Assembly (NCBI GenBank): GCA_037903475.1
Contig: JBAJFG010000231.1
Location: 137,501-201,500, forward strand
Reading direction: 5' to 3'
Origin: Ancylostoma caninum
Lineage: Eukaryota; Nematoda; Chromadorea; Rhabditida; Ancylostomatidae
DNA length: 64,000 bases
Shown: positions 1 to 12,441 of the stretch, in pieces
How the letters are laid out: each line of letters begins with the position of its first letter
How positions within the stretch are numbered: the first letter of the stretch is position 1
The notes under the pieces: model-generated
What the model was told of the DNA's origin: nothing
The model's database searches: none
What the model saw: only the letters and a program-made list of their open reading frames with translations
Program-made: the position numbers and the translations under genes

Positions 1-2331
1 GATTTTGTTTATTGGTTTTGATGTACATCATTGGGATTAGCGTAACGAGGAGGTCTAAAGTCTTTTGATATCTACAACTTACGAAACGAGGTGACACACT
101 GCCTTCAATGGAAGTGCTTGAACTAATCATATGTCAAAATGGTGCTTTGTAAGGTTAACATGTCGAGAAGTTGCAGTTGTGATGGGAATTCGATCATTTC
201 ACTTCAAAAATTAAGTTCGTGATAATTATATAGGGCTTGTTGGAAGCTTTGACTAAGAATGAATAAAGTAAAAATGAAAACATATTGAAACGCTCCAAAT
301 TAAGTAACTTTGCAGGAAGTTTTGAGATAGTATTTGTTTTTATTATCGAAATCAGTTTTCCTCAAGTATTTCTTTTTATTCTCGAAATCAGTTTTCCGCA
401 CTAGCGTACATCGAGGCTGCGCAATAGTTTCCTTATATGCGGAAATGATGGAGGCAACAATGACTCCTCCTTATTTTGCCGCGTGGCCAGCCCATCGCAG
501 CGGTGCCATACGTAGCGGTAGCGACGTGTAGACATGGTTCGCCTATTTTTTAGGTGGGTTGCTGGAAGCGAGATCCTGGATGACTTTTTCCTATTGTCGT
601 ACATGAACTATTCTCTATTGAAAATAACAATCCATTTAAGAAACGGGTTACTGGAATATCTGTAGCTCAGATATCTGCAGACATGCAGACGTCGACTTTG
701 GTGTTTTTCGCTCAGCTCACGCAAAATCCACTTACTCGGCTTCCTTGTCCCACCTACTTCCTTTAAGTGACGAGACATGCTTGGCTATGGTTTCCCGTCG
801 TAATGTCTTGCTCACTTTGCATTGGGTCTGACTTCGCCTGCTCTTTCCGGACGTTTGCGAAGGTCATATTCATGAACAGCTTGTGGGTCGTTCGTCAGTA
901 GAATTAGCTAGAGCAGCCGACCAAGATTATTACTTAACTTTATTTCGGCCAACGTTTCGGCGTCGTCGCTTTCGTCAGAGCCTGTAAAGTCAAAGTCATA
1001 TGCAATCTACCCCCTCAAACAGCTCATCATGCTACAAAATATCAACTTAACAAAAAGATAGGATCAGAAACAAGCGTAAGGAAGTAGACCAATTTCATGC
1101 TCGGCTACGAAGGTGAGCATGAAATTGGTCTGCTTCCTTACGCTTGTTTCTGATCCTATCTTTTTGTTAAGTTGATATTTTGTAGCATGATGAGCTGTTT
1201 GAGGGGGTAGATTGCATATGACTTTGACTTTCCTTGCTCTAGCGAAGGCGACGACGCCGAAACATTAGCCGAAATAAAGTTAAGTAACAATCTTGGTCGA
1301 CTGCTCAAGCTAATCCTATTGACGAACGCTCCACAATGCCAAGATTCAAAGTGGTCGAACATGGGACCTGATCAGAAAATTGTGGATCGTTTTCTATGGT
1401 TTCATCTCACTTGGAACCCTTGAGAATTCACGAGCTCTTGTCATTCTGAAAAAGATATCCTCCTCACGCAGAATTGCTTCTATACGCCCGGATTCGAATT
1501 CATAAAGCAAAGTTCCACAAAGTACTGTTTGCTTCTGTAAACTGCGGCAAACCACCGCAGGTAATCCACAGCAACGCCGATGGCGGTCATGAAGAACGAT
1601 AGGTCGTGACAGCTGCCCGCTGCACCGCGCATCCTATGTAACGGTTGCCACGTCCGTCTCGCACGATATGCATGCTAGCCTATCCTGTACAAGAGATCGA
1701 AGGCTTTACTTGCTTCAGGGCTAGACTGAATGTGGATTTTTGTCATTTAAACAAAAATGTAATAACTCTTAGTGATTATATATCACATTTCAATAAAAAT
1801 TAAGCTTTATCTTCTTTCGCCCTACTAAATTTTGTCCAAATAGATCATAACCATCTTCAGTATCGGGAGATAACAAACGTACATGCAACTGTTGGCGCCT
1901 GTCAATCTCTTAGCTATCTATGGGCGGGGCTACAATTGCATGGGACATTGACATATGGTTTCATAGCAGCCAACTATTACCAGCTATCGTTCTTCCTAGC
2001 ATACACCCCAGCAACGCTCTAGCTTAGGTCCCAGCCAAAAGTGGTGCACGTAGCAGATGTTTCAGGTCTTGGGCTACAACTCGAAGTTCACTCTTCTACC
2101 AAAAATCTAGGTGCGTGTTCGCCAAAGAAATGCATCTATGTTTCACCATGGATAGTTTGTTTGGCTTAATTCTCATCACAGGATGAAATGGGAACACCTG
2201 CAAATCGAATTCCTTGGACAGAACACTCTCTGCTCAGCTGTATATCTGCTTCGCAGATTTACATTGCGTGTGTTCAAAAACAGTTACAAATTACATATTT
2301 ACCATAACTGCTATGAAGGCGCTACAGGTAC
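1..2331. other. Intergenic region downstream of vitellogenin
   Basis: No coding sequence is supported here. Open frames are short, lack family motifs and overlap repeats. The recognisable content is the foldback element at 889-1328. I saw no canonical AATAAA on the minus strand in the first 80 bases after the vitellogenin stop, so the polyadenylation site is not placed. The fragment at about 92-106, with ACACTGCCTTCAA, resembles the end of the TTAA-flanked MITE family found elsewhere in the window, but no partner end is visible. Confidence 0.5.
889..1328. repeat. Foldback (long inverted repeat) element, ~440 bp
   Basis: Two arms of about 214 bp are near-perfect reverse complements, separated by a 12-base spacer at 1103-1114. 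The left arm starts CGTTCGTCAGTAG and the right arm ends with the diverged complement finishing GACGAACG. Identity is highest near the centre (around 990-1230) and falls outward. The structure is that of a non-autonomous foldback or MITE. No flanking duplication could be defined and there is no transposase. An inverted duplication produced by replication error is the alternative. Confidence 0.8.
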
Positions 2332-5300
2332 TCAATAGATGGTACACATTCTTGGGACATGAATCGTGGTGATCCAGCGCTCTCCCTCGAGAATATGGCG
2401 TGGGATGACCTCTTCGCGAGCCTTGCGAAGAAGACGCCTAGTATTGGTGTTCTCGCGAAGGCAGACGAACTCGACCTCCTTCTGTTCCTTCTCGTCCTTC
2501 TTCACCATGGTGTCTCTTGGGCACTCCTGGACTGGTTCGACAGAGAAGCAAATACGTCGTTCGCGCTCAATGACGCGAGTGCGAAGGATCGGCTCTGAAA
2601 GTTTTGCTACTAACAGTTCCAAAGTTCTATCAATGTATGAGAAACTTACTACGCGTCTCGCTCTCCTTGTCATATCTCTCGAATCTTTCCTCTCTTTCGA
2701 ATCTCTTCTTCTCCATCATCCCATCCTCGTAATGGAGTCTGTCCTCGCTGTATTCACCTCTTAGTTCGTTTTCTTCCCTGAGGCGGTAGTCGCGGTACTT
2801 CAGGTCCTTCTCAAGGCGGTGATTGCGCTCCTTCTTGAATTCGACCTCATCGATGACGCACTCCTCATCCATGGCGATGTAGCTGCGGTGGAAATCTCCG
2901 ACCTCCTCTGTTTCTTCATTGTCAGCACGGCGGAGGTCATTCCACTTCTGAAAAAAATGTGCAAATTTGTGATTAATAATTAATTAGGGGGAATGACAAC
3001 ATAAGGTGAGTTCTTGCCTACACATTATACATATTAGGTTGATGCTAAAGAAATGGCGCTTTTCCGTGTTGACGCTACTTTCTTTCACAACTTTAATGAA
3101 CGACAACTTCTGCAAACCATAAATTTCCTTTAAATAGCAAGAAACATTGTTTATCGTATGAGTAGGTGCCTGAGGCCGTATCCCTGTATCTCGTGGAACT
3201 ACCAAGCCAAGAACAACGAGAACCTCGTTTTCATATCGTCATGTTTGGCGAATTTTTTCTTGTGGAACAAGAGCTTCTCGAGCTATGAAAAGCGGCAGAA
3301 ATACGACAGTTTTTCTGGGGATTACGAAGCCAACACAAATGTTTCCCAATGTAATTATCAAAGTTCAAACCAGCTCTCGAAAGCAAATATTGGCCAAAAT
3401 CTGGGGGTGCAGAAAATGCGCTTTTGAACGTCTGGAGCCGTTTCTGAGTAGACGTTTCGAGACTTTCCTGGGCCAATAACAGCAATAGGCACTGTTGAAG
3501 GTGTTCTTCACTAAAAGCAGTTTGGGGAGAATCATCCAGCGAGAAGTGTAGAAATAACGAAGGAAATGCTTCAAAAAGTATTCAAGTATTCATCTACGTT
3601 TTGCGAAGCGAAGTCGTCGCACCAGAGCCCACATGTGGAGTGGATTTGGACGTCTTTGCAAAACACAATTAGGGTATTTTGGACGGCATCGCTTGTTGTG
3701 TTATAGAAAAATCAAGGGAATTTTAAAAAATTGAGAACGAGGTTTCTGAATATTTTCAATTATCTCACGCCTGCGAACTTCAAGAAAAATCTCTCATACG
3801 TACAGAATGAAAGAGCTTTCTCTGCTCTACAAGTACGTACAATATCTATACGTCACACTTTGTCCGAACAAAATTATGTTTTTGAAAAAAGTGGCGTCAT
3901 TTCTTTTGCATCAACCTGATACAAAGGTAGGTCCTCCTCGCCGTACTGACGAGTTCCCGGGAGGACCTATTTCTTAAACCTATTTACCTGTATATTGTAA
4001 GGGGACGAAGAGGGCAAAGAAGCCACATTTCTATATGAATTTTATCTCTTTTCTTTATCATAAACATTTCTATAACACTAATAACTTTTTTGTACATTCT
4101 TCTCTTCACTATCCAATTCACAGACAGTGATTACCTCACCTCTCCATCATAATGTCCACAGACCCCGCACTGCATGTTCTTGTACATGTGCGACAGCTTG
4201 ATGTTGACCTGATATCCGTCGAACAGGACGACAACGTCCTCGATATCGATCTTATAGAGGTTCTCCTCAACCTTTACGATTTTGTACCTTCTGAGCTCGT
4301 CGTGGTTGACTCTCCTGTTGTTGACCTCCGCAACAATCTTATCATTGATCATCTCGAGCACGAAGACATCACGGGGTGTGACAATCCTCAGTTTTTTCTC
4401 CTCACGCTCCTTATGAACCTTCTTCATCATAACAACGAAGCGCGGCTCGTCAGAGTGGCAGTCCTTAGCCAGGATGGAATAGCAGGTGGTAAGCGGAGTT
4501 TTCAAGAAGAGGTTGTCGAAGGTGGTGACCTCGTTGGTTTTCACTGTACATTCGGCGCGGTTTTGCTTGACTACGTGGCGAATGACGTCCTTCATATCGG
4601 TTAGCTCAAGCATGTGAAAGTCGTGGATGTTTAGGGTAGGGAGTTTGAGTGGCATCATGAGGTTCCTCATCACAATTCGGTTTTCAGGGGTCTCGACGAG
4701 CAGATCGAACATGCGACGGTTCAGCGGCTCGATCTCCATCTTAATACGGATCATCTTGTGCCTGTTGTTGACCATCTCGTACTCGGTGTTCCACATCTGC
4801 CACGTGTTGAGCAGTGTGAATAGTTCATGCATGTAGTGCTCAGTTTCGGGAGCTAGTTCATACTTGACCATGATCTTGTACAAATTAAGATCAGAGGCGA
4901 TTCTCAGCTTCTCCATCTCAGTCAGCCTGCTCTCCTTGCTCTCGAGCTTGTTCAGCCACACTTTCTGTTCGCGAGTCTGCTCTCCCTGCATGCGAATGAA
5001 AACGGTGTTTCTATGCTCAGCTCCCCAGTTGACATCGACGATTCCGTGGAACTCGCGGTTGAGAATTTCTCTGAGCTGTTCGAGGCTTTTCGGGATTTTT
5101 GGGTAGACCGTCTGGGCGTCAAGTCTCATTTCCCAGTGGCGGTTTTCCCATTCGAATGGAGTGCGGCGCATATGAAGCTTGGTGCGACACATTCTGTACT
5201 TGTTGTCGCAGACGGCCCTCAGTTCCACCTCGGCCTCTTGCTTCACGCGCTGACCGACGGTCTCCAGCTTCAAGAAGAGGCGGTGTCTGTAAGCCTTTTC

Positions 5301-8300
5301 TATTTGGAGGCTTCTCAGGTAGGTGGTGAGATGGGTTCTGTGTTCTTCCTTGCGTCTTGGCTCAAGTTCATCAGCAATTTCGAAGAACTCATCGTTGTGT
5401 CGGAAGAGTTCCTCGAGCTCAGGTCTTTCCATTCTCTCCGGCACAAAAGTTTCCATTTCCATGTTGAAGACATACTCCTTTGGCACGTCGTCGGTAGGCT
5501 CAACATGGATATCGAGAGTGTTGTAGCCGAATAGAACAGGGTTCAGCAGGGTTTCCATCCTGCGGATTACAGGGCGGTGCATGGTTCCGGTGACGATCAA
5601 CTGGTGTCCATATCTCTTGAGATAAGTGCGTTCGAAGGAGTTGACCGGATAAAGATGTTCATGGAGGTGGAGAGTGACTTCAGTTGGCTCGGGATAGGCA
5701 TGAGTAGTCTTTTTCATATGGCGGGTGAAGGTGACTGGGCGTGACTGGAGGTGAAGGACGTTCTTCCTGTGCTCGAGTGGGCGGAAGATGGTCTTTAAGC
5801 GGAGCTGGTGTTTCCAGGTAAGCTCGGTCTCAGTTTCAAGTGGGTGTTCAAAGGTAGCAGAGTGCAGCATCTTGAATCCGCTCTCCACGAAGGGGTTCAT
5901 GATGATGGCTCTGACAATATGGGTGGTGGCGATCTTAGGCTTTAGGACAAGCCGGAGGCGGAGTCCGTTGAAGGTTCGCGATTCTTTTGGCTCCATCTCA
6001 ATCTTGATGTGACCCTGCATCACGACGACAGTCGGCATCTTGGAAGAGAGCACAAGTGGAAGACCGAGAGCAGTCGGGATTTTCCTTACGTACTCGTAGA
6101 TGTAGAATCCAGTTGTCCTGCCGAAGTGGGTTCCAGTGGCAAGAAGGCGCTCAATCTCTTCGAGGTCGAGCTTTCCGTCGTGTACCATCTCTTTGTAGAA
6201 TTTCGGGATGGTGTCAACGTCGATTGGCAGGAAGGCGTAGTCCATATCCTTGTAGCGGATGTAGAGCATCACATGGGGCTCCTCCTTGTCATAGCGGCGG
6301 CGAACGAAGTTGAGCTTCTCATATATGCGCTTGAAGATCTCTGTTGGGGCATAGAGAGTTGAGCGTTTTCCGCGAACAACAAGCTTTTCCATGTCCATGT
6401 CTTCGAACTTGCGCAAGAGCTTGTTCAGGATCTCGTCAACGTTTTGCTGAGAGACTCCCAGCTGTAGGAAGTGCTTGCACCACTCTCCACCAAAAATGGT
6501 GTCAAGAGAGGTGATCAGCTCCTTGGGCAACACGCTGTCCTTGGTGAAGAGGTTGTGCATGGTCAGAGAAGTGCCGTATCTTTTGTCGATGTTTCTGACA
6601 GTCCATCGGAAGACACGACTGTACAGGCGTTCGTAGAACTCATTGTCGACAGTTCTCAGAGCCTTCTTGACGTAGCGAACAGTGTTATCGTGGATTCCAG
6701 GGAACTCGGAGATAGTCTTCAGTGTCTTGAATGTGTAAGCGCGAAGCTGATGATCACGCTCCACTTCCATTTGGCGGACGATCTGGTCGATGATGACCTG
6801 CTCTGGCATGGTCTCAAGGATTCTGTGGAGAGCAATCATACGAATTTCGTCGACCTCAAGACGATTCTTGTAGATGGGCATAAGAATGCTCTGGACCTTG
6901 CGTGGCATAGTGTAACGCAGTCTGCGAAGAGCGTTGATGGCCTCTATTCTGATGCTCTTCTCGTAGTCCTTGTTGTAGATGATCTTTTCTAGCTCGAACA
7001 CAGAGATGTCAATGCCGGCATTAGCCAGGGTTTTCAGCATAAGCACCTTTTCGTAACGAGTATCAACCTTCTCGAAGACATCGATCATCCTACGGATGAA
7101 CCTCTCCTTGAGCTCGCGATGGCAAACCTTTTCAATGCGATGAACTGCATGAAGCTCATTGTTGCAAAGTCCATTGAAGATAGCACCGTAGGTGAGCCAG
7201 CATGACTGCTTCAGGAATGGGACCTTTTCCACAACACTGCTCTCACAGGTTCGGAGAACCTCGTTAGCGATTAGCTCGGATGGGACACGCACTTCAACGA
7301 GAGCCTTAAGGAGACGAGCTGCCCTAAGGTGGTCGATCTTCTCTTCGGTGATTCTGCTCATTAGATAGGTGACAGTCACCTTTGTACCAGCCATGGCAAG
7401 GGCGTCATAGTACAGAGCGCGGATCTTATGATGAGCCTTCTCGTGACCTTCCATGAAGCGCTCAATTCTGATGAGTTCCTGCTCACGACAGAAACGAAGC
7501 AGCTTCACAAGGCGAGCAAACATGTGAGTGGTCTCGAGGTCGATCTTCTCTTCCATATGGCGAATCATGGTGGCGATGATTTTTTCGATGTGCTCGATCT
7601 TGTTTTTCCACTCTGGGATGTGGTGCAGATACTTTTCGTCACCGGTCATCGCGAACTTCTCCTCGGCGAGTTCCCACTCGGAGTTGTAGATGAGGCTTTC
7701 CTTGTGGTGGTGGCGGATGTTGGGGATATGATTCTCAATCTTGCCAGCATAAACGAGGGTCATCTTGTTGTTGACGAAGGAGGTGATGAGCTCATGTTTC
7801 TTCGAGAGAGGGATAAGTTTATACTGGGACACAAGCTCGACTTCGCGGACGAGATACTCGTCTCTGTTGCCGCTGACTTCGAATTTCATAATAGTGTTGA
7901 AAAGCTTCTCCTCGTCGATCTTCTTGAAATCGCGCGTACGGATGCCATATTGGACCTAAAAAGAGAAATTATCATCCTAGTTTTGGCACTATACCCTCAG
8001 TTGGCCCAGATGGAACAAATATCTTAAACTTTACCTGTGGACGAACGTTGCACTTCTGGAAGTTGATGGACTTTGTCCAATGTACTTTCTCGGTTTCTGT
8101 CTGTGTGGTGGTGTACTCAACCTCGCATTCGCCCTCGAGGGTACGCTATAACGAAGAAAAAGTTCTCCTTCAATATGATCCTGCTGAGTATGTTTTGCTC
8201 TCACTTCAACGGCGACGAAGAAATTCTTGTTCTCAACCTTGACCTCGTTCTCGCGAGCCCTGGTCTCATCTCTCTTCAGGAGGTTGACCTAAAAGTTATG

Positions 8301-8806
8301 TTGTGAATAAAATGTGCTAGATGTAGCTTTCGCAAGGATTTTCGCACCTGAAGCATGTTGATGACAGCTTTCTTGATGTTCACTGACCAAGCCCTGTCCT
8401 CCTCAGAGAACTCGATGTCGCTGACCATTCCGTGTCTGTATACAAATCGAATCGGCATCTTAAGCATCTCCATGTGCTCGTCATCGAGCTTAACGACCTG
8501 GTAGCGCTCGAACGGAAGGAGATGACGGGGTTCAAACTCATCCTGAATGGATCCAAAGCGGATTTTGTTGAAATGGAACAGGAATGTGCGCTCATCAACA
8601 GGCTGCAGGTTGACGACGGCCTGGATGCGGGTGGCGGACCGATGGGTGTTGGGCAGCGCGAGGCCCGTGGTGACCTGGCCGTCGAAGAGGTAGCGATATT
8701 CGCGTCCAGGACGGAACACCTCTTCGTGGATCTGAGGTGTCTGGTTCCATGTAAGGGTTGAGGCAATGGTTAATCCCAGAAGGGCGATGCCGGCTAACAA
8801 CTTCAT
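2332..8806 (-). CDS. vit: Vitellogenin (yolk protein precursor), six exons, complete
   Basis: Large lipid-transfer protein, secreted by the intestine in nematodes and taken up by oocytes as yolk. Exons in order: 8806-8348, 8288-8205, 8145-8035, 7955-4140, 2947-2650, 2594-2332. All junctions are GT-AG and in phase, giving about 1676 aa, the usual size for nematode vitellogenins. A hydrophobic signal peptide occupies residues 1 to about 15 (MKLLAGIALLGLTIA). The N-terminal lipoprotein domain covers roughly 25-720. A basic RGKR site is at 746-749, followed by the open beta-sheet region. A von Willebrand D domain spans about 1376-1560 and contains CGVCGHYDGE across the exon 4/5 join. The start was chosen for its signal peptide and TATA-like box about 36-43 bases upstream. 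The chain is visibly rich in His, Met, Arg and Glu. I cannot tell vit-6-like from vit-2-like paralogues. The intron between exons 4 and 5 carries a mariner-like insertion. Confidence 0.96.
3034..3919. mobile_element. Mariner-like element in vitellogenin intron
   Basis: Imperfect terminal inverted repeats of about 28 bp bound this 886-bp element. The left end is TTAGGTTGATGCTAAAGAAA and the right end is the complement of TCAGGTTGATGCAAAAGAAA. Both are flanked by TA, the mariner/Tc1 target. The left end resembles that of the mariner at 31709. The interior has no readable transposase, so it is either decayed or non-autonomous. It fills most of the 1192-bp intron between vitellogenin exons 4 and 5, which otherwise splices normally. 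Confidence 0.75.
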
Positions 8807-8841
8807 GGTTGTTGTTCGTGCAGAAACACTGACTCACTTGT

Positions 8842-8951
8842 CTTTTATGCGGAGCAGTTATCACATGATGGATTGATGCGTGTCGATCACTGTCGCTGAG
8901 TTTTTCCAGCAATGGTATTGTGGTGTCAATCATTTCATAGCTATTCTTATC
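8842..8951 (-). promoter_or_regulatory. Vitellogenin promoter: TATA-like box, GATA sites, VPE1
   Basis: Just upstream of the vitellogenin ATG, on the coding strand, there is a TATA-like CATAAAAGA (8842-8849), a TGATAA GATA site (8858-8863), TGTCAAT on the opposite strand (8924-8930) and GATAAG (8946-8951). In C. elegans the vit genes are driven by TGTCAAT (VPE1) and GATA-type (VPE2) elements with ELT-2 in the intestine. The same combination, close to a very short 5' UTR, is seen here. Functional assignment is by analogy. Confidence 0.7.
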
Positions 8952-9522
8952 GCAAGAATTTCTCAGTGATTTGTCCCAGGAAGTTGCACACAGCTTCACT
9001 GTTGCAAGAGCGCAATATCGTCCGTATAAGGTATCGAAACTACAGTACGTTTCATAATTATAGGACACACCAACCCCCAAATTTTCCACACCCGACTTTT
9101 CGGGAGAGCGGGGAATTTTTTCTTCAGCACCATTGTGATCAGCACCTGAAACTTCCCCGGTATCCTGTTTTTGAACTCATGATAGCAGCCCTAGATTTTT
9201 AAAATTTATTTTTCTGCTCTTGCCTAGTTCGCAGTCATGTCACACCTTCATGTTCAACAATTCTATTAGCTGCGTAATCGAAACTACAAAACTTAAACAT
9301 TCCTGTGAGAACATTCGTATCATAAACATCGTGCATCCAAGATGAGGCGTGGCCTATGTAATAAAAGGATACGCTGCCAGATACGCTGCCAGACTGCCTC
9401 TCAATTTTTCAGCAACTCAGCGCTAGTGCCGGCACACTCTGAATTGGGTGATATGGATGCTCTGTGTTCCTTTGGAATTACAGTTAGCACTGACCACAGG
9501 CTGTTCCGGTGGCTTCAGGTGT

Positions 9523-9768
9523 CAGTGGCGAACGCAGAAAATGGTCAGGAGGAGGCGGAGGGTGGGGGGCGTGAGAAAAAGTGGGGTCTCCGCCGGTTTG
9601 GGGACCCAGATGGAAAATGAAATTAATAAAAGTACTTTTATAACAATAAATAATTGATAAAAATTATTTTGAAAATAATAACAAAGATAAGCAGTTAGAA
9701 ATAGTCTAATACAAGATTTTTATTTGTAGGGTAATGTATGTAATTTCAAAAATTTGACGACCCCATGC
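9523..9768. mobile_element. hAT-like MITE fragment, same family as 42108-42379
   Basis: This copy begins CAGTGGCGAACGCAG, a hAT-type terminus. It then follows the 42108-42379 element closely, including GGGGTCTCCGCC, TTTGGGGACCCAGA and the AT-rich core, up to about 9768 (GACGACCCCATGCTCGG). The G/C tract and the CCACTG end of the intact copy are missing, so this one is truncated. Confidence 0.65.
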
Positions 9769-10839
9769 TCGGTTTTGTTTTAGCTGTCGAAGACGGAAAC
9801 ATATTGCATAGATGTGTGGTTCCATGGCGATTGTATACTTTGGACTCCAGATATCCAAATGAAGGGCAGTCAGCTCACGAAGCTGGAAGAGAAGCTTCAT
9901 CAATTCTGGAAGCAGGCGAGTGGCTTGAATTATATCTATCTACACGAAGATATTTATACTTTCAATTGAATAACCGTGGAACACACAGAAGTTTCTGAAT
10001 GACTGCTAACCGCGAATTGCGCTTTTATTAGCATAGTTATTTGGCAAGCATGAAGGTTTCATAGTAGGACTCATACTTGAAATACCCTCAGTATCGTACT
10101 TCACTCACCATTTTTTTTTGCCCAAGTAGAGGGTAACATCACTTTTGGGGGGGAAAATGAAAAGGGAACCAAGAGTAAAAATGAGAGAAAGACAGAGACT
10201 CATGTACGGACCTGACAGCTGAGGTTGTGGACAAGGTCAGACTTCATCCGAGGAATTTTCTCCCAAAAGGTGTAGCTGAGCACGAAGGTAAGATTGCAGG
10301 CATGAAGAGCAGCGCGGGAACATGTGCAGGCATGTTGGCTGATGTTGTAGATTGGGACAGATTTTAGCTCTGAACATGCAACATTCGTCGGATATTGAGG
10401 ACCACTTATGTCGAGTTTCAGAAGAGTTATAGAAAAACACACTGACATGATCGCAGACGAGAAGAAATGTAGGATGACTAGAGACGTGTCAGCTGAGATC
10501 ATAGACTGGGTCAAAATTGAGTTCTGAACATGCAACTTTTCGTCATATTTTGGTCGCTTTTTTAGTTTTTTGAAATCAGTGCTGAAATGCGCGGTTGTCT
10601 TCGTACTCATCTCCTTATTCTGCGCGGAATTTCCAGGAAAATAGACGTCAGGTGCGCGGGCATGTCTAGAATGACTTTGGTTGAGACCAGATACTGATTT
10701 TTTTCTAAAATGCGCGGTTGTCGCATATGATATCAAGGTGAAGGTTTACTCTATCTAATCATATGGAACACATATTATTTTGTTGTGAACTGCGTCCTGC
10801 CAATTTGTCTAAACATCGGTTTTTTTTAAACTTTCATGG

Positions 10840-11440
10840 AATTCTTCACCTTTCGTTGAAATCCTTTTCGAAATGCCCGGTTGTCTGTATATTCAGATCG
10901 CAGTTCTGCGTCGATCGGTATAGGACTTGGAGCACCGTTCTGCATCGGAAGCTCCGCCGACCGCTCGTGGAGCATCTTATAACGGACATGCTCCATAGCT
11001 ATATCTGCATCTCTGGCCTTGGTGCAATATCCCACCTGGGCCATGAGATTATCGGTCACTTACCACCCACGCGCGTCAGGCCCAGGTAAAACAGCGATTG
11101 GGAGGCCGTTGTTCTATGTTCTTTCCTAATAAGAACAGGTCATCTTTGACCTAAGGTGGCTAATAGGATGCTCGAGTGAATTAGTGAGCATCTTTTCAAC
11201 CACATTTGGATGTTTCTTGCCGAGTTCAAGAAGACAAGACGGCCTGACGCTACGCGTACGGGTGGGAAGTGTCCGGAGACGCGGCCATGAAGCATGCCTG
11301 TTATAGAATGTTTCTCAACCGGCTGGCAGCGCTTCGACGCAAAACGGTGCCTTGAGTCCTATACCGATCGACGCAGAATTGCGAGCTGAATTCACAAACA
11401 ACCGCACATTGCAAAGAAGATTCCAATGAAAGCTGAAAAA
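10840..11440. repeat. Foldback repeat with ~140-bp arms
   Basis: The sequence at about 10840-10990, containing TCGATCGGTATAGGACT, is repeated as its complement at about 11305-11440 (AGTCCTATACCGATCGA) with scattered mismatches. The roughly 300-bp spacer is unique here. Upstream, the short motif AAATGCGCGGTTGTC recurs near 10577 and 10706 and in diverged form near 10877, so the repeat extends irregularly leftward. No target duplication was found. Confidence 0.65.
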
Positions 11441-11966
11441 TCCTAAAAAGTTTAGAAATGGGCCATTCAAGAGTGATTGGCAGAAAGAAGTAGCAGTCGA
11501 TAGAGTAGGTGTTATATGTTCCCCTCATTGCCTGACGCGCATTTGAGAAAAGACCTATATCTAATGAGTGGCGGGCAGTTACGCGCACCCAACTACTGTC
11601 ACCGGAGCGCCTCCCTAGTTCTCCTGAAAATTCTAACCAAAAGTAGTAGCCAATGTGACATTTTTTTAAAAATTTTTGTGCTCTCACCGACAGAAGCGAT
11701 GACGTATTAGTAAGAACAAGTGATTACTCGTACATACACACACATGCTTTTGCACTCTCTTTCGATTCCTAAAAGCAATGCAGTAGGCACGCAGCCTACA
11801 CCTTTATTTGCTATCCTAAAAACCTGCAACTGAGTCACCTCTTTCCAGCCCCATCAGGGCCCATTTCTGCTGCTGCATCAACACATTCTTGGTGCAGTCA
11901 CCACATTTGCTCAACGTGGACTCAATTTCTCTGCTTTTTTTGATCCGTTTTTTTTTTTGCATGTAG

Positions 11967-12126
11967 AGTGTCTTCGATCCGTCGTGTCCTGCCGCGGCAC
12001 CACCTCCATGACGCGTGGCGTCCTGCTGGCAGCGTTTCCGCGGACAACCAGCCGAATATCGATAGGTAGGACGCCACGCGGGATGGTTGGTGGTGCGCTG
12101 GCAGGACACGGCGGATCGAAGACACT
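11967..12126. repeat. Short palindromic MITE, 160 bp
   Basis: The ends GTGTCTTCGATCCG and CGGATCGAAGACAC are inverted, as are the inner blocks TGTCCTGCC/GGCAGGACA and GGCGTCC/GGACGCC. Almost the whole element can fold on itself. It is GC-rich compared with its surroundings. No coding sequence is present. Confidence 0.7.
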
Positions 12127-12441
12127 GTACTGACCTAGTACTCTATCTGTTGTAACCTACCATAGCCGACCTTCGGCTCATCTTTTCTGGATCCCCTGGA
12201 TTTTTTGATCCCACCCCTCCCCCTCTCCTCTCAGACCACACCTGCTGGGGCTTTACACCTTCACTTTTCAAGCTTCAATTTTCACGAACAACCATCACTT
12301 TGAGAGACTCATTTTCACGATTGTTGCAACTACATATGGTTGGGCTATGTATAGCTCATTTGCGCCGTGACTGAGTGTCCATCCTGCTTGTTCCCGCCTG
12401 CCGCGGAATACCGTGCACCCATCCGGGGATTGAAAGTGAAA

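Noticed and set aside
4152..7000. Several plus-strand open frames of 70-173 codons
   Set aside because: They are antisense shadows of the large vitellogenin exon, with compositions set by its codons and no recognisable family.
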